From Stenotrophomonas sp. BIGb0135 (GTDB taxonomy: Bacteria > Pseudomonadota > Gammaproteobacteria > Xanthomonadales > Xanthomonadaceae), in the NCBI RefSeq assembly GCF_024810105.1, contig NZ_JANUDX010000012.1, forward strand, positions 1-64,000: a DNA stretch of 64,000 nucleotides, read 5' to 3'. Numbering within the stretch: the stretch's first letter is position 1; every line of letters starts with the position of its first letter. The notes under the pieces are model-generated. The model searched no databases and was not told where the DNA came from. It saw nothing but the letters and a program-made list of their open reading frames with translations. Positions 25,534-36,482 of this stretch are shown here, in pieces. Both the position numbers and the translations under genes were made by a program.

Positions 25534-26693
25534 GCGGCCGGGTACTGATCCTCGGCGGGCGCGCCCCGGTCGCGCTGGACCATGCGCGCCGCTTCCATCG
25601 CCTCGGCTGGCACGTGCAGGTGGCCGACAGCATTCCCTGCCGGCTGACGGGCTGGTCATCGGCGGTGGCCGCGACCCACGCGCTGCACCCGGCGCGTTTC
25701 GACGCCCGGGGCTTCGCCCGCGATCTCAACCGCATCGTCCGCGACCAGCGCATCGACCTGGTGCTGCCCACGTGCGAAGAGGCGCTGCACCTTGCACGGC
25801 ACCGCGCCACCCTGCCGGCATCCCTGCACGTGGCCGTGGACGCCTTCGACACACTGGCCGCCCTGCACAGCAAGTGGGACTTCCTGCGCATCGCCCGGCA
25901 GCACGGCATGCCGGTGCCGGACAGCGCCCGCGTGCACACGCTGGCGCAGGCGCGTGAGTGGGCGCAGGGGCGCGCAGTGGTGCTGAAGCCGGAATTCTCG
26001 CGCTTCGGCGTGCACGTGCGCCTGTACCCGCAGGGCATTCCCGCCGATGCCGCCGTGCTTCCCGCGCTGGGAGCCTGGGTGGTGCAGGACTACCTCGCCG
26101 GCGATGAGCTGTGCAGCTACGCCATCGCCCACCAGGGCCGGCTGCTGGCCCATGCGATCTATCGCCCCACGTATCGGCTTCGCCGCAGTTCCAGCTACTA
26201 CTTTCATCCCGTGCAGCGGCCTGCAGTGCGGGATGCGGTCGCCGCGCTCGTCCGCGGCACGCACTACAGCGGCCAACTGTCCTTCGACTGGATCGAGGCC
26301 GCCGACGGCAGTGCGCGGGCCCTGGAGTGCAATCCGCGCGCGACCAGTGGCCTGCACCTGTTCCCCAGCGACGTCGACCTGCCGGCCGCGCTGCTCGGCG
26401 AAGGCGGACTGCGTGAGCCGGTGTCGCCCCGGGCGCGGATGATCGCCGTGCTGATGGCCACGGCGGGCCTGCAGGATGCGTTGACGCGTGGGCAGCCTGG
26501 CGCGTGGCGCGCCGACTGGCGGCGCGCCGACGACGTCATCGCCGTCCCCGGCGACCGCCGGCCCCCGCTCGGCAGTCTTCTCGACCTGGCCTCCTACGGC
26601 CGGTTGGCGCTGCGCCAGGGCTGCACCCTGCGCGAAGCGGCCACGCGGGACATCGAGTGGGATGGCGAACCGCTGCAGGCCGTGCAGGAATGA
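25530..26693 (+). CDS. ATP-grasp ligase-like protein
   Basis: A 387-residue protein with the layout of ATP-grasp carboxylate-amine ligases: a Rossmann-like N-terminus (VLILGGRAPVALDHARRFHRLGWHV), the ATP-binding lysine in VVLKPEFSRFG and the metal-binding segment ALECNPRATSG. It would activate a carboxylate as an acyl phosphate and join it to an amine or other nucleophile. Its ATG overlaps the previous stop (ATGA), as does its end with the next gene. Substrates are unknown. Confidence 0.8.
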   Translation: MSGRVLILGGRAPVALDHARRFHRLGWHVQVADSIPCRLTGWSSAVAATHALHPARFDARGFARDLNRIVRDQRIDLVLPTCEEALHLARHRATLPASLHVAVDAFDTLAALHSKWDFLRIARQHGMPVPDSARVHTLAQAREWAQGRAVVLKPEFSRFGVHVRLYPQGIPADAAVLPALGAWVVQDYLAGDELCSYAIAHQGRLLAHAIYRPTYRLRRSSSYYFHPVQRPAVRDAVAALVRGTHYSGQLSFDWIEAADGSARALECNPRATSGLHLFPSDVDLPAALLGEGGLREPVSPRARMIAVLMATAGLQDALTRGQPGAWRADWRRADDVIAVPGDRRPPLGSLLDLASYGRLALRQGCTLREAATRDIEWDGEPLQAVQE

Positions 26694-27802
26694 ACGCAGC
26701 GGCCACCGCGGACGCACGCTTCGCGGCCAGCGCACGGGCCTTCGCAGCCCTCCACGCCGGGCCCGGCGCGGGCACGCGGGTACCCAACCTGCATGCGCGC
26801 ATCGACACCCTGGCCACCGCGGCCGGCGACCTGCCCGTCAGCGTGCATGACGGCCGCGCCGGCGATGCCTGGGTCTGCTCCCCGCGCACCACCTACGCCG
26901 ACTACGCCGCCGAGGAAGGCGCGCGCTACCTGCCGGCCTGGGCCGCACCGCTGTCGCTGCGCCTGATCGCCTCGCTCGGCGGTTCGCTGCAGTGGAGCGG
27001 GATCGACCACGCGGTGTCGATCAACAACTGGCTGCTGTCCACCAACCTGTATCCCGCCCTCGCCCTCGTCGACCCCGCCGCCCTGCTGCAGGAAGCCGTC
27101 GCCCGCTGGCCCCGGCACACCGTGTGGTTCCGCTCGCTCAACGCGCACGACAATGCCGATTGGCTGGCGGCGCTGCAGGCCGCCGGTTGCCACCTGGTCA
27201 CCAGTCGCCAGGTGTATCTGTACGACGATGTCGACCTGCGGGCGTGCCGACACGGCAACCTCAAGGCGGACATGGCGCTGCTGCGCAAGACCCCCTTGCG
27301 GCATTGCCGCGACCAGGACGTCACCGACGCCGACTACGCGCGCATCGCCGAGCTCTACGCACTGCTCTACATCGGCAAGCACTCGCGCTTCAATCCCGTG
27401 TACGACGCGCAGTTCCTGCGCCTGTGGCACCGCGCCGGCCTGCTCACCTTCGAAGGCTTCCGCAGCGACGACGGCCGCCTGGCCTGCGTGCTGGGCCTGT
27501 TCCGGCAGGGCCGCACCGCCACCGCCCCGATCGTCGGCTACGACACCGCGCAGCCGCAGAAGATGGCGCTGTATCGGCTGGCCACCGCGTGCGCCTATCG
27601 CGCCTGCCTGGACAACGGCTGGCGCCTGAATTTCAGCGCCGGCGCCGCCGGCTTCAAGCGGCTGCGCGGCGGGGTGCCGGCCATCGAATACAGTGCCGTG
27701 TACGCGCGGCACCTGCCCCGGCGCACGCGCACCGCGGTCGCCGCGCTGTCCACCCTCACGTGCCGGCTTGGCACGCCCCTGCTGCGCAGATTCGGCCTAT
27801 GA
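26690..27802 (+). CDS. GNAT/FemAB-like acyltransferase
   Basis: A 370-residue protein that looks like a GNAT or FemAB-type acyl/aminoacyl transferase: the C-terminal half contains LYALLYIGKHSRFNPVYDAQF and a final module with GWRLNFSAGAAGFKRLRG, where family members bind the acyl donor. No signal peptide is seen. Both ends overlap neighbours by ATGA. The likely job is to acylate the product of the operon, or to accept it from the ATP-grasp enzyme. Function is uncertain. Confidence 0.68.
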   Translation: MNAAATADARFAASARAFAALHAGPGAGTRVPNLHARIDTLATAAGDLPVSVHDGRAGDAWVCSPRTTYADYAAEEGARYLPAWAAPLSLRLIASLGGSLQWSGIDHAVSINNWLLSTNLYPALALVDPAALLQEAVARWPRHTVWFRSLNAHDNADWLAALQAAGCHLVTSRQVYLYDDVDLRACRHGNLKADMALLRKTPLRHCRDQDVTDADYARIAELYALLYIGKHSRFNPVYDAQFLRLWHRAGLLTFEGFRSDDGRLACVLGLFRQGRTATAPIVGYDTAQPQKMALYRLATACAYRACLDNGWRLNFSAGAAGFKRLRGGVPAIEYSAVYARHLPRRTRTAVAALSTLTCRLGTPLLRRFGL

Positions 27803-28812
27803 CCGCCTGGCATCCCTTGTTGTTCACCCACTGGTACGCCGTGGCCCGTTCCGACGAGGTCCGCGCCCGGCCCGTGGCCGTCACCCTGCTGGACACGCAC
27901 GTGGCGCTGGCACGCACCGAAGGCGGCACGCTGATCGCGCTGGAGGATCGCTGCCCGCACCGCCATGCGCCGCTGTCGGCCGGCTGCGTCAGCGGCGAGC
28001 GTCTGGCCTGTCCATACCACGGCTGGTCGTTCGATGCCGACGGACGGCTGTGCGAGGTGCCCGGCCTGCCGTCGGACACCGCACCACCCACTGTCCGCGT
28101 GCGCCACTTCGCCACCTGCGAACTCGACGGGTTCATCTGGCTGCGCCCCGGCGATGCCGGCGCCGACCAGCCCCATGCGATGATCCGCGCGACCGACCCG
28201 CGCACCCGCCGTTTCCTGTGGCGCACGCGCTGGTCGGCGCACGTGGTCGATGCGATGGAGAACTTCCTGGATCCCCTGCATACGCATTTCATCCATGCCG
28301 GACTGGTCCGGCGCGATGGGCAACGCGTGCAGGCCACGGCGCGGTTCAGTCCCACCGACACTGGCTTCACGGTGGACTATCGCGGCATGCCGTCGCAGTC
28401 GGGGTTGCTGTATCGGCTGTTCGAATCCGAGCGCACGGCCGAACGTGCCCACTTCGCCGCCCCGGGCAGTGCCCGGCTCGAGTACGGCTACGCCAACGGC
28501 AGCCGCGTAGTGATCGACCTGCACTTCACCCCGCGCACGGCCGCGGAGACCGATGTGTTCATCACCCTGCACGTCGAGGGCCGCTGGGCGCCGGCGTGGG
28601 CGGTGCGCGTGTTCGCCTGGCCGTTCCTGAAACGGGTGAATGACCAGGACATGGCCATGCTCGGGCTGCAGGCGCGGAACAAACACCGGTTCGGGCAGCG
28701 CAAGGGCGCCTCGACCTCGCTCGACATCGTGCGTGGCACGTTGGAGCACTTCTGGACACACGGGGAACTGCCGACGGACGCGCCGGCCCACGACGTACGG
28801 ATGATGCTCTAG
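27799..28812 (+). CDS. Rieske-type aromatic-ring/oxygenase-like protein
   Basis: A 337-residue Rieske non-heme iron oxygenase alpha-type subunit. The [2Fe-2S] ligands are Cys52, His54, Cys71 and His74. The mononuclear iron site follows the canonical spacing: Asp158 with His161 and His166 (ENFLDPLHTHFIH). It would oxidise or demethylate a product of the operon using a separate reductase, which is not encoded here. It is the last of the six coupled genes; a hairpin (28819-28844) follows. Confidence 0.88.
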   Translation: MTAWHPLLFTHWYAVARSDEVRARPVAVTLLDTHVALARTEGGTLIALEDRCPHRHAPLSAGCVSGERLACPYHGWSFDADGRLCEVPGLPSDTAPPTVRVRHFATCELDGFIWLRPGDAGADQPHAMIRATDPRTRRFLWRTRWSAHVVDAMENFLDPLHTHFIHAGLVRRDGQRVQATARFSPTDTGFTVDYRGMPSQSGLLYRLFESERTAERAHFAAPGSARLEYGYANGSRVVIDLHFTPRTAAETDVFITLHVEGRWAPAWAVRVFAWPFLKRVNDQDMAMLGLQARNKHRFGQRKGASTSLDIVRGTLEHFWTHGELPTDAPAHDVRMML

Positions 28813-28818
28813 ACGCGC

Positions 28819-28844
28819 ACGTGCCGGTCGCAGGACCGGCACGT
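28819..28844. terminator. Hairpin between the oxygenase and CBS genes
   Basis: A perfect 11-bp stem (28819-28829 with 28834-28844) with a 4-nt loop lies between two convergent genes, 7 bp after the oxygenase stop. It has no long T-run on either strand but is well placed as a shared terminator. Confidence 0.6.
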
Positions 28845-28870
28845 TGCGCTATCCGATACCGACGGTGGCG

Positions 28871-29302
28871 TCAGTGCGCCGCCATGTAGATGTCCTGCAG
28901 CACCGCCTTTTCCAGCTCCAATTCGCTGAGCAGGTTCTTGACGATATCGCCCAGGCTGAGGATGCCGACCAGCTTGGCGTCCTCGGTCACCATCAGGTGG
29001 CGGTGGCGCGAGTAGGTCATCAGCGCCATGGCCTGCTTCAACGTCGCATCCGGCGCAATGCCTTCCAGCCCTGCCGACGGCAAGGTGGCGATGACCCGAC
29101 GGCCCGCCTGCGGGCCGTCATCGGCCAGGCTGCGCACGATGTCCTTCTCGGAAATGATCCGGACCGGTGCATCGTCCTTCATCACCACCAGGGCAGCGAT
29201 CTTGTGCGCGCTCATCTTGTGCGCGGCAGCACCGATCGTGTCGTCCACATCGATGGTCACGATGGTTTCTTTCTTGGATTGCAGGAGTTCGCGGACGTTC
29301 AT
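28871..29302 (-). CDS. Two-CBS-domain protein
   Basis: A 143-residue protein made of a tandem CBS pair: residues 5-60 (TIGAAAHKM, IISEKDIVRSL) and 77-135 (TLKQAMALMTYSRHRHLMV, VGILSLGDIV). CBS pairs bind adenine nucleotides and usually act as sensors for partner proteins. No partner is encoded nearby. The ATG is preceded by AGGA. The gene is probably monocistronic, with a small dyad (CCTGTTACAGG) just upstream. Confidence 0.9.
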   Translation of the reverse strand: MNVRELLQSKKETIVTIDVDDTIGAAAHKMSAHKIAALVVMKDDAPVRIISEKDIVRSLADDGPQAGRRVIATLPSAGLEGIAPDATLKQAMALMTYSRHRHLMVTEDAKLVGILSLGDIVKNLLSELELEKAVLQDIYMAAH

Positions 29303-29537
29303 TCTTGTTTCCTGTTACAGGTTACTGAAGTCGAGAGATGCGCCTGGTTGCAGCGGGGTCGGCAGCACGGCATGCGCCCGGCCCTCGGTCACTCGATTCT
29401 ACGACCGCCTCCTGGCCCGGGAGTTTGCAAATCTGGGACAGATCGTCGTTGAAAACCGCTGACGACCCCGAGAATGGCACCGCGGATAAAACCGTCGCTG
29501 AATGCCAGCGCCAGGCCCGGCTAAAGTTCAGCCAGGG

Positions 29538-30899
29538 TCAGCCGCGTGGCGCCTGCACGCCGGTGTCCGGCGCCGGCGCCGCGCCGTCCACCGGCGCCAG
29601 GGCACGGCGCATCACGTCCAGGGTCAACACCTGCGGCAACACCTCGCCCTGCTGGTGCGGGCGGTAGAGCACGTACAGCGGGATGCCCGGCGCGTTGTGC
29701 GCTTTCAGCAGTTCGCCCACCAGCGGGTCGCTGTGGGTCCAGTCGGCCTTCATGTACACCGTCGCGGTGTCCTGCACCAGGGACTGGAAGCGCTCCGTGC
29801 CCAGTACGGTCTGCTCGTTGGCGATGCAGGTGATGCACCAGTCGGCGGTCACGGTGAGCAGCACCTGCCGACCCTCCTGGCGAGCCTGGGCAAGATCGCG
29901 GGCGAGGTACGGCGTGGCGCCTGCCAGCTTCGACGGCCGCGTGGCCGCGCCGTCGTCCGTCGGCACGCGCTGCACCATCACGACCGACAGCAGGCTGGCA
30001 CCAATCACCACCGCCCCCAGCGCCTTGCGCCAGGCCTGGCTGCGCCAGCGGCCCTGTTCGAACAGCCACAGGCCCAGTGCCAGCACCACCGCGGCAACCA
30101 GGATGATCGCGACGGCGTCCATGCCTTTCTGGTTCCCCAGCAGCCAGACCAGCCACACGGCCGTGAGCAGCATCGGGAAGGCCAGCAGCACCTTGAGCGT
30201 TTCCATCCACGCACCCGGCCGCGGCAGCCAGCGCCCCAGCGCGGGGAAGAAGCCGATCAACAGGAACGGCAGCGCAAGGCCCAGGCCCAGCATCAGGAAC
30301 ACCAGCAACGCCGCGGCCCACGACGCACTGAACGCATACACCAGCGCCGGGCCCATGAAGGGCGCCACGCAGGGGCTGGCAACCACGCAGGCCAGTACGC
30401 CCGACCAGAAATCACCGGCATACCCGGTCTTTCCCAGCAACCGCTGTCCGGTGCTGCCGACCGCACCGCCCAGCGTGAACATCCCGGCCAGGCTCAGGCC
30501 CACCAGCACCATCAGCCACGCCAGCGCGGCCACGAACGCGGGCTGCTGCAGCTGGAAGCCCCAGCCCAGCACGCTGCCGGTGGAGCGCAGCGCCAGGATG
30601 ATGGCGCCGATGGCGAGGAAGGACAGCAGCACACCTGCGGTGTAGGCAAGCGCGTGCCGGCGCAGCTGCGCCGGTTGGCTGCCGCTGCCCAGCACCGACA
30701 GCACCTTCAATGACAACACCGGCAACACACACGGCATCAGGTTGAGTACCAGCCCACCCAGCAACGCCATGGCCAGGACCGTGCCGAACGCGTCGGGGAG
30801 TGCAGGCGCCACCGCCAACGGGGTGGCCTGCGCCACGGTGGTGACCAGCAGCGCGGCAACGGCGAGCAGCAGGCGGAAAACGGGGTGTACCGAACGCAT
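29538..30899 (-). CDS. Short DsbD/ScsB-like thiol:disulfide interchange protein
   Basis: A 453-residue inner-membrane electron-transfer protein. After a signal-like start, the membrane core carries the redox cysteines Cys57 (LMPCVLP) and Cys177 (ASPCVAP) on about eight helices. The C-terminal thioredoxin-like domain has the pair Cys355/Cys358 (ADWCITC). The N-terminal periplasmic alpha domain of E. coli DsbD is missing, so it would pass electrons from cytoplasmic thioredoxin to a separate periplasmic acceptor. A CAGGA about eight bases before the ATG at 30899 supports that start. Confidence 0.87.
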   Translation of the reverse strand: MRSVHPVFRLLLAVAALLVTTVAQATPLAVAPALPDAFGTVLAMALLGGLVLNLMPCVLPVLSLKVLSVLGSGSQPAQLRRHALAYTAGVLLSFLAIGAIILALRSTGSVLGWGFQLQQPAFVAALAWLMVLVGLSLAGMFTLGGAVGSTGQRLLGKTGYAGDFWSGVLACVVASPCVAPFMGPALVYAFSASWAAALLVFLMLGLGLALPFLLIGFFPALGRWLPRPGAWMETLKVLLAFPMLLTAVWLVWLLGNQKGMDAVAIILVAAVVLALGLWLFEQGRWRSQAWRKALGAVVIGASLLSVVMVQRVPTDDGAATRPSKLAGATPYLARDLAQARQEGRQVLLTVTADWCITCIANEQTVLGTERFQSLVQDTATVYMKADWTHSDPLVGELLKAHNAPGIPLYVLYRPHQQGEVLPQVLTLDVMRRALAPVDGAAPAPDTGVQAPRG

Positions 30900-31008
30900 T
30901 GGGGTGTCCTGCCATATCGGGAGGCACTGCGCGGGTCGAGACGATCCAGCGCAGCGCGGGCCAACCACCGTAGTGGGAGCGCCCTGGCAGGTCATTGCAA
31001 CAAGTACG

Positions 31009-31040
31009 AAAAGCACGCGGCCGCACTGCGCGGCCGTCGT
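31009..31040 (-). terminator. Probable glmS terminator
   Basis: A G+C-rich hairpin (31018-31024 with 31030-31036, extended by an outer 3-bp stem with one bulge) is followed on the minus strand by TTTT (31008-31011). It lies about 50 bp past the glmS stop codon. Confidence 0.55.
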
Positions 31041-31090
31041 GTGTCCAGGCATCGATGACGGCAGGCCAGGCTGGCCTGCGCGTCCTGGGG

Positions 31091-32932
<1,842 letters not shown>

Positions 32933-33011
32933 AGATTCTGACCCCAGGTATCGAGCCTCGCATTCTAGCGTGGCGCCCACGCCCGGGACGCCGCTGTCCG
33001 CTTAACGAAAG

Positions 33012-33043
33012 TGTCCGGGCCGCTGTCCGCGGACACCCGGACA
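33012..33043. promoter_or_regulatory. Nested dyads: likely enhancer for the sigma-54 regulator
   Basis: Four half-sites of TGTCC/GGACA form two interlocked palindromes: a perfect 12-bp inner palindrome (33024-33035, TGTCCGCGGACA) and outer arms 33012-33019 and 33036-33043. The centre is about 60 bp upstream of the sigma-54 promoter. This is the expected layout for binding of the NtrC-type regulator encoded in the operon. Binding itself is inferred. Confidence 0.65.
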
Positions 33044-33086
33044 GCGCGGGCACCCGCGCAAGCCCTTGATTTGACAGACACAAAAC

Positions 33087-33102
33087 TTGGCACGGGATCT
33101 GC
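33087..33102 (+). promoter_or_regulatory. Sigma-54 promoter of the export operon
   Basis: The sequence TTGGCACGGGATCTGC has the -24 GG (33089-33090) and -12 GC (33101-33102) exactly ten bases apart, matching the sigma-54 consensus TGGCAC-N5-TTGC except for one base in the -12 box. Transcription should begin near 33114, about 23 bp before the adaptor start codon. The last two genes of the operon include a sigma-54-type activator. Confidence 0.78.
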
Positions 33103-33136
33103 TTGGTACACCGCAACCCAACCGCGAACGAGCCCG

Positions 33137-34405
33137 ATGATCCGCGACACTTCCGCCCAGGACCAGACCCTCTCCGTTGCCGGCACGGCAGCCCCGTGGA
33201 AGCGCTGGCTGTGGCCGGGCCTGGCCGCGCTGGTGGTCCTGCTCGCGATCGGCTTCGCCGCCCGCGCCTGGCTCGGCGCGAGCCGTTCCTTCGACGCCAG
33301 CCGCGTGCGCGTGGCCGAGGTCAAGCGCGGCGACCTGGTGCGCGACATCGCCGCCGACGGCCGCGTGATCGCGGCCAACAGCCCGATCCTGTATGCGATC
33401 TCCGCCGGTACGGTGGACCTCAAGGTCGTGGCCGGCGACGTGGTCAAGAAGGGCCAGGAGCTGGCGGTGATCGACAGCCCGGAGCTGCGCAGCAAGCTGG
33501 CCCAGGAACAGGCCACCCTGGCCGGCCTGGAAGCCGAAGCCAGCCGGGCCAACCTGGATGCCACGCTGGCGCGGGCCAAGTCGCGCAAGGAAACCGACCA
33601 GGCCAGCATCGAACGCCAGGCCGCCGACCGCGACCTGCAGCGCTACCAGCGCGGTTTCGACGGCGGCGCCGTGCCGCAGATCGACCTGGCCAAGGCCACC
33701 GACACGCTGAAGAAGGCCGACATCCAGCTGGCCAACGCGCAGACCGATGCGCGCCTGCAGGGCCAGGGCGCGGACCTGGACGCGCGCAACAAGCACCTGC
33801 TGGCCGAGCGCCAGAAGGCGGTGGTGGCCGAGGTCCAGCGCCAAGTGGATGCGCTGACCCTGCGCGCACCGTTCGACGGCCAGGTCGGCCAGGTGCAGGC
33901 CACCCAGCACACCAACGTGGTCGCCAACGCGCCCATCCTGGGCGTGGTCGACCTGTCGCGCTTCGAGATCGAGATCAAGGTGCCGGAGAGCTTCGCCCGC
34001 GACCTGGCCATCGGCATTCCGGCGCAGCTGACCAGCGGCAACGGCCAGCCGTTCCCCGGCGAGATCAGCGCGGTCTCCCCGGAAGTGGTGGCCGGTGAGG
34101 TCAACGCCCGCATCCGCTTCTCGGACAAGCAGCCGCAGGGCCTGCGCCAGAGCCAGCGCATGCAGGCACGGGTGGTGCTCGATACCCGCCGCAACGTGCT
34201 CAAGGTCGAGCGCGGCCCGTTCGTCGAACAGGGCAACGGCCAGGCCTACGTCATGAACGGCAGCACCGCGGTGCGCCGCCCGGTCAAGCTCGGCGTCAGC
34301 AGCCTGGGCGAAGTGGAAATCCTCTCTGGCCTGCAACCCGGCGATCGCGTCGTGGTGTCCGGCAGCGATCTGTTCGGCGATGCCGAGCAGGTCTCCCTCA
34401 ACTGA
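33137..34405 (+). CDS. Periplasmic adaptor protein (MacA/HlyD-like)
   Basis: A 422-residue membrane-fusion protein with one N-terminal transmembrane helix (about residues 25-45) and a periplasmic body. It has a lipoyl-like half (VKKGQELAVIDSPEL), a long coiled coil (about 110-225) and a beta-barrel segment (LRAPFDGQVGQVQ, VVDLSRFEIEIKVPE). It would link the ABC permeases to an outer-membrane channel not encoded here. It is the first gene after a sigma-54 promoter; the ATPase gene follows 31 bp downstream. The ATG at 33137 is preferred over an upstream in-frame codon because it sits just after the promoter. Confidence 0.88.
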   Translation: MIRDTSAQDQTLSVAGTAAPWKRWLWPGLAALVVLLAIGFAARAWLGASRSFDASRVRVAEVKRGDLVRDIAADGRVIAANSPILYAISAGTVDLKVVAGDVVKKGQELAVIDSPELRSKLAQEQATLAGLEAEASRANLDATLARAKSRKETDQASIERQAADRDLQRYQRGFDGGAVPQIDLAKATDTLKKADIQLANAQTDARLQGQGADLDARNKHLLAERQKAVVAEVQRQVDALTLRAPFDGQVGQVQATQHTNVVANAPILGVVDLSRFEIEIKVPESFARDLAIGIPAQLTSGNGQPFPGEISAVSPEVVAGEVNARIRFSDKQPQGLRQSQRMQARVVLDTRRNVLKVERGPFVEQGNGQAYVMNGSTAVRRPVKLGVSSLGEVEILSGLQPGDRVVVSGSDLFGDAEQVSLN

Positions 34406-34436
34406 TACTCCCAACGAACTGCAAAGGAAAACAGCC

Positions 34437-35156
<720 letters not shown>

Positions 35157-35164
35157 GGCCCACC

Positions 35165-36466
35165 ATGCTCGCCTACTATTTTCGACTGGCGCTGCGCAGC
35201 TTCCGGCGCAACAAGATACTGACCGCGCTGATGGTGATCGCCATCGGCCTGGGCATCGGCGCGTCGATGACCACGCTCACCGTGTTCCACGTGCTGTCCG
35301 GCGATCCCATCCCGCAGAAGAGCGACCGCCTGTTCGCCGTGCAGGTCGACCCGCGGCCGATGCTCGGCTACCAGGCCGGCGAAGAGCCGGAGGACCAGGT
35401 GACCCGCTTCGACGGCGAAGCACTGCTGCGCGAGCGGCAGGCCAAGCGCCAGGCGCTGATGACCGGCGGCGGCGTGACGGTGGAACCGGACAAGGCCTCG
35501 CTGCGCCCGTTCGACACCGACGCGCGCTACACCTCCACCGACTTCTTCGCGATGTTCGACACGCCCTTCCAGTATGGCCGTGGCTGGCCGGTCGCCGATG
35601 ACGATGGCCATGCCCGGGTCGCGGTGATCTCGCACACGCTCAACCAGAAGCTGTTCGATGGCGCCGACAGCACCGGCAAGGCGATCCGGATGGACGGCAA
35701 CACGTTCACCGTGGTCGGCGTGCTCGACGAGTGGAACCCGAACCCGCACTTCTACGACCTGGAAACCGGGCGCTACGGCAGCAGCGAAGACGTCTACCTG
35801 CCCTTCTCCACGGCGATGGATCTCAAGCTCGGCCGCAATGGCAACATGAACTGCTGGGGCAACAGCAACGGCGATGAGACCGCGGTCAACGCCCCCTGCA
35901 CCTGGCTGCAGTACTGGGTGGAACTGCCCTCGGCCAGCGACGCGGCGGACTACCGCGCCTACCTGGAAAACTACTCGTCGCAGCAGAAGGCCGCGGGTCG
36001 CTTCCAGCGCCCGTCCAACGTGCGCCTGCGCAACGTGATGGAGTGGCTGGACTACAAGCAGGTGGTGCCCAGCGACGTACGCCTGCAGTTGTGGCTGGCG
36101 ATGGGCTTCCTGCTGGTCTGCCTGATCAACACCGTGGGCCTGCTGCTGGCCAAGTTCCTGCGTCGCAGCGGCGAGATCGGCGTGCGCCGCGCCCTCGGCG
36201 CCAGCCGTGGGCAGATCTTCCTGCAGTCGCTGGTGGAAGCCGGCACGGTCGGCCTGGCCGGTGGCCTGCTCGGCCTGGTACTGGCCTTGATCGGACTGTA
36301 CGCGGTGCGCCAGCAGCCGGTGGACTACGCCAAGTTGGCCACCCTGGATGGACAGATGCTGCTGCTGACCCTGGGCCTGACCCTGATCGCCAGCCTGCTG
36401 GCCGGGTTCCTGCCGGCGCTGCGCGCCATGCAGGTCACGCCCGCCATCCAACTCAAAACGCAGTAA
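35165..36466 (+). CDS. FtsX/MacB-type ABC permease, first
   Basis: A 433-residue permease. One helix near residues 17-40 is followed by a large periplasmic MacB-core domain, then three helices in the FtsX module, including IGVRRALGASRGQIFLQSLVEAG, the family signature. It is 8 bp downstream of the ATPase and probably pairs with the next permease. Similar double-permease MacB-like systems transport peptides, lipids or drugs; the cargo is unknown. Confidence 0.88.
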   Translation: MLAYYFRLALRSFRRNKILTALMVIAIGLGIGASMTTLTVFHVLSGDPIPQKSDRLFAVQVDPRPMLGYQAGEEPEDQVTRFDGEALLRERQAKRQALMTGGGVTVEPDKASLRPFDTDARYTSTDFFAMFDTPFQYGRGWPVADDDGHARVAVISHTLNQKLFDGADSTGKAIRMDGNTFTVVGVLDEWNPNPHFYDLETGRYGSSEDVYLPFSTAMDLKLGRNGNMNCWGNSNGDETAVNAPCTWLQYWVELPSASDAADYRAYLENYSSQQKAAGRFQRPSNVRLRNVMEWLDYKQVVPSDVRLQLWLAMGFLLVCLINTVGLLLAKFLRRSGEIGVRRALGASRGQIFLQSLVEAGTVGLAGGLLGLVLALIGLYAVRQQPVDYAKLATLDGQMLLLTLGLTLIASLLAGFLPALRAMQVTPAIQLKTQ

Positions 36467-36482
36467 GGATCCGGAGCACATC

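Noticed and set aside
32933-33010. glmS ribozyme in the glmS leader
   Set aside because: The leader is short, and no ribozyme core is seen; this riboswitch is not typical of Proteobacteria.
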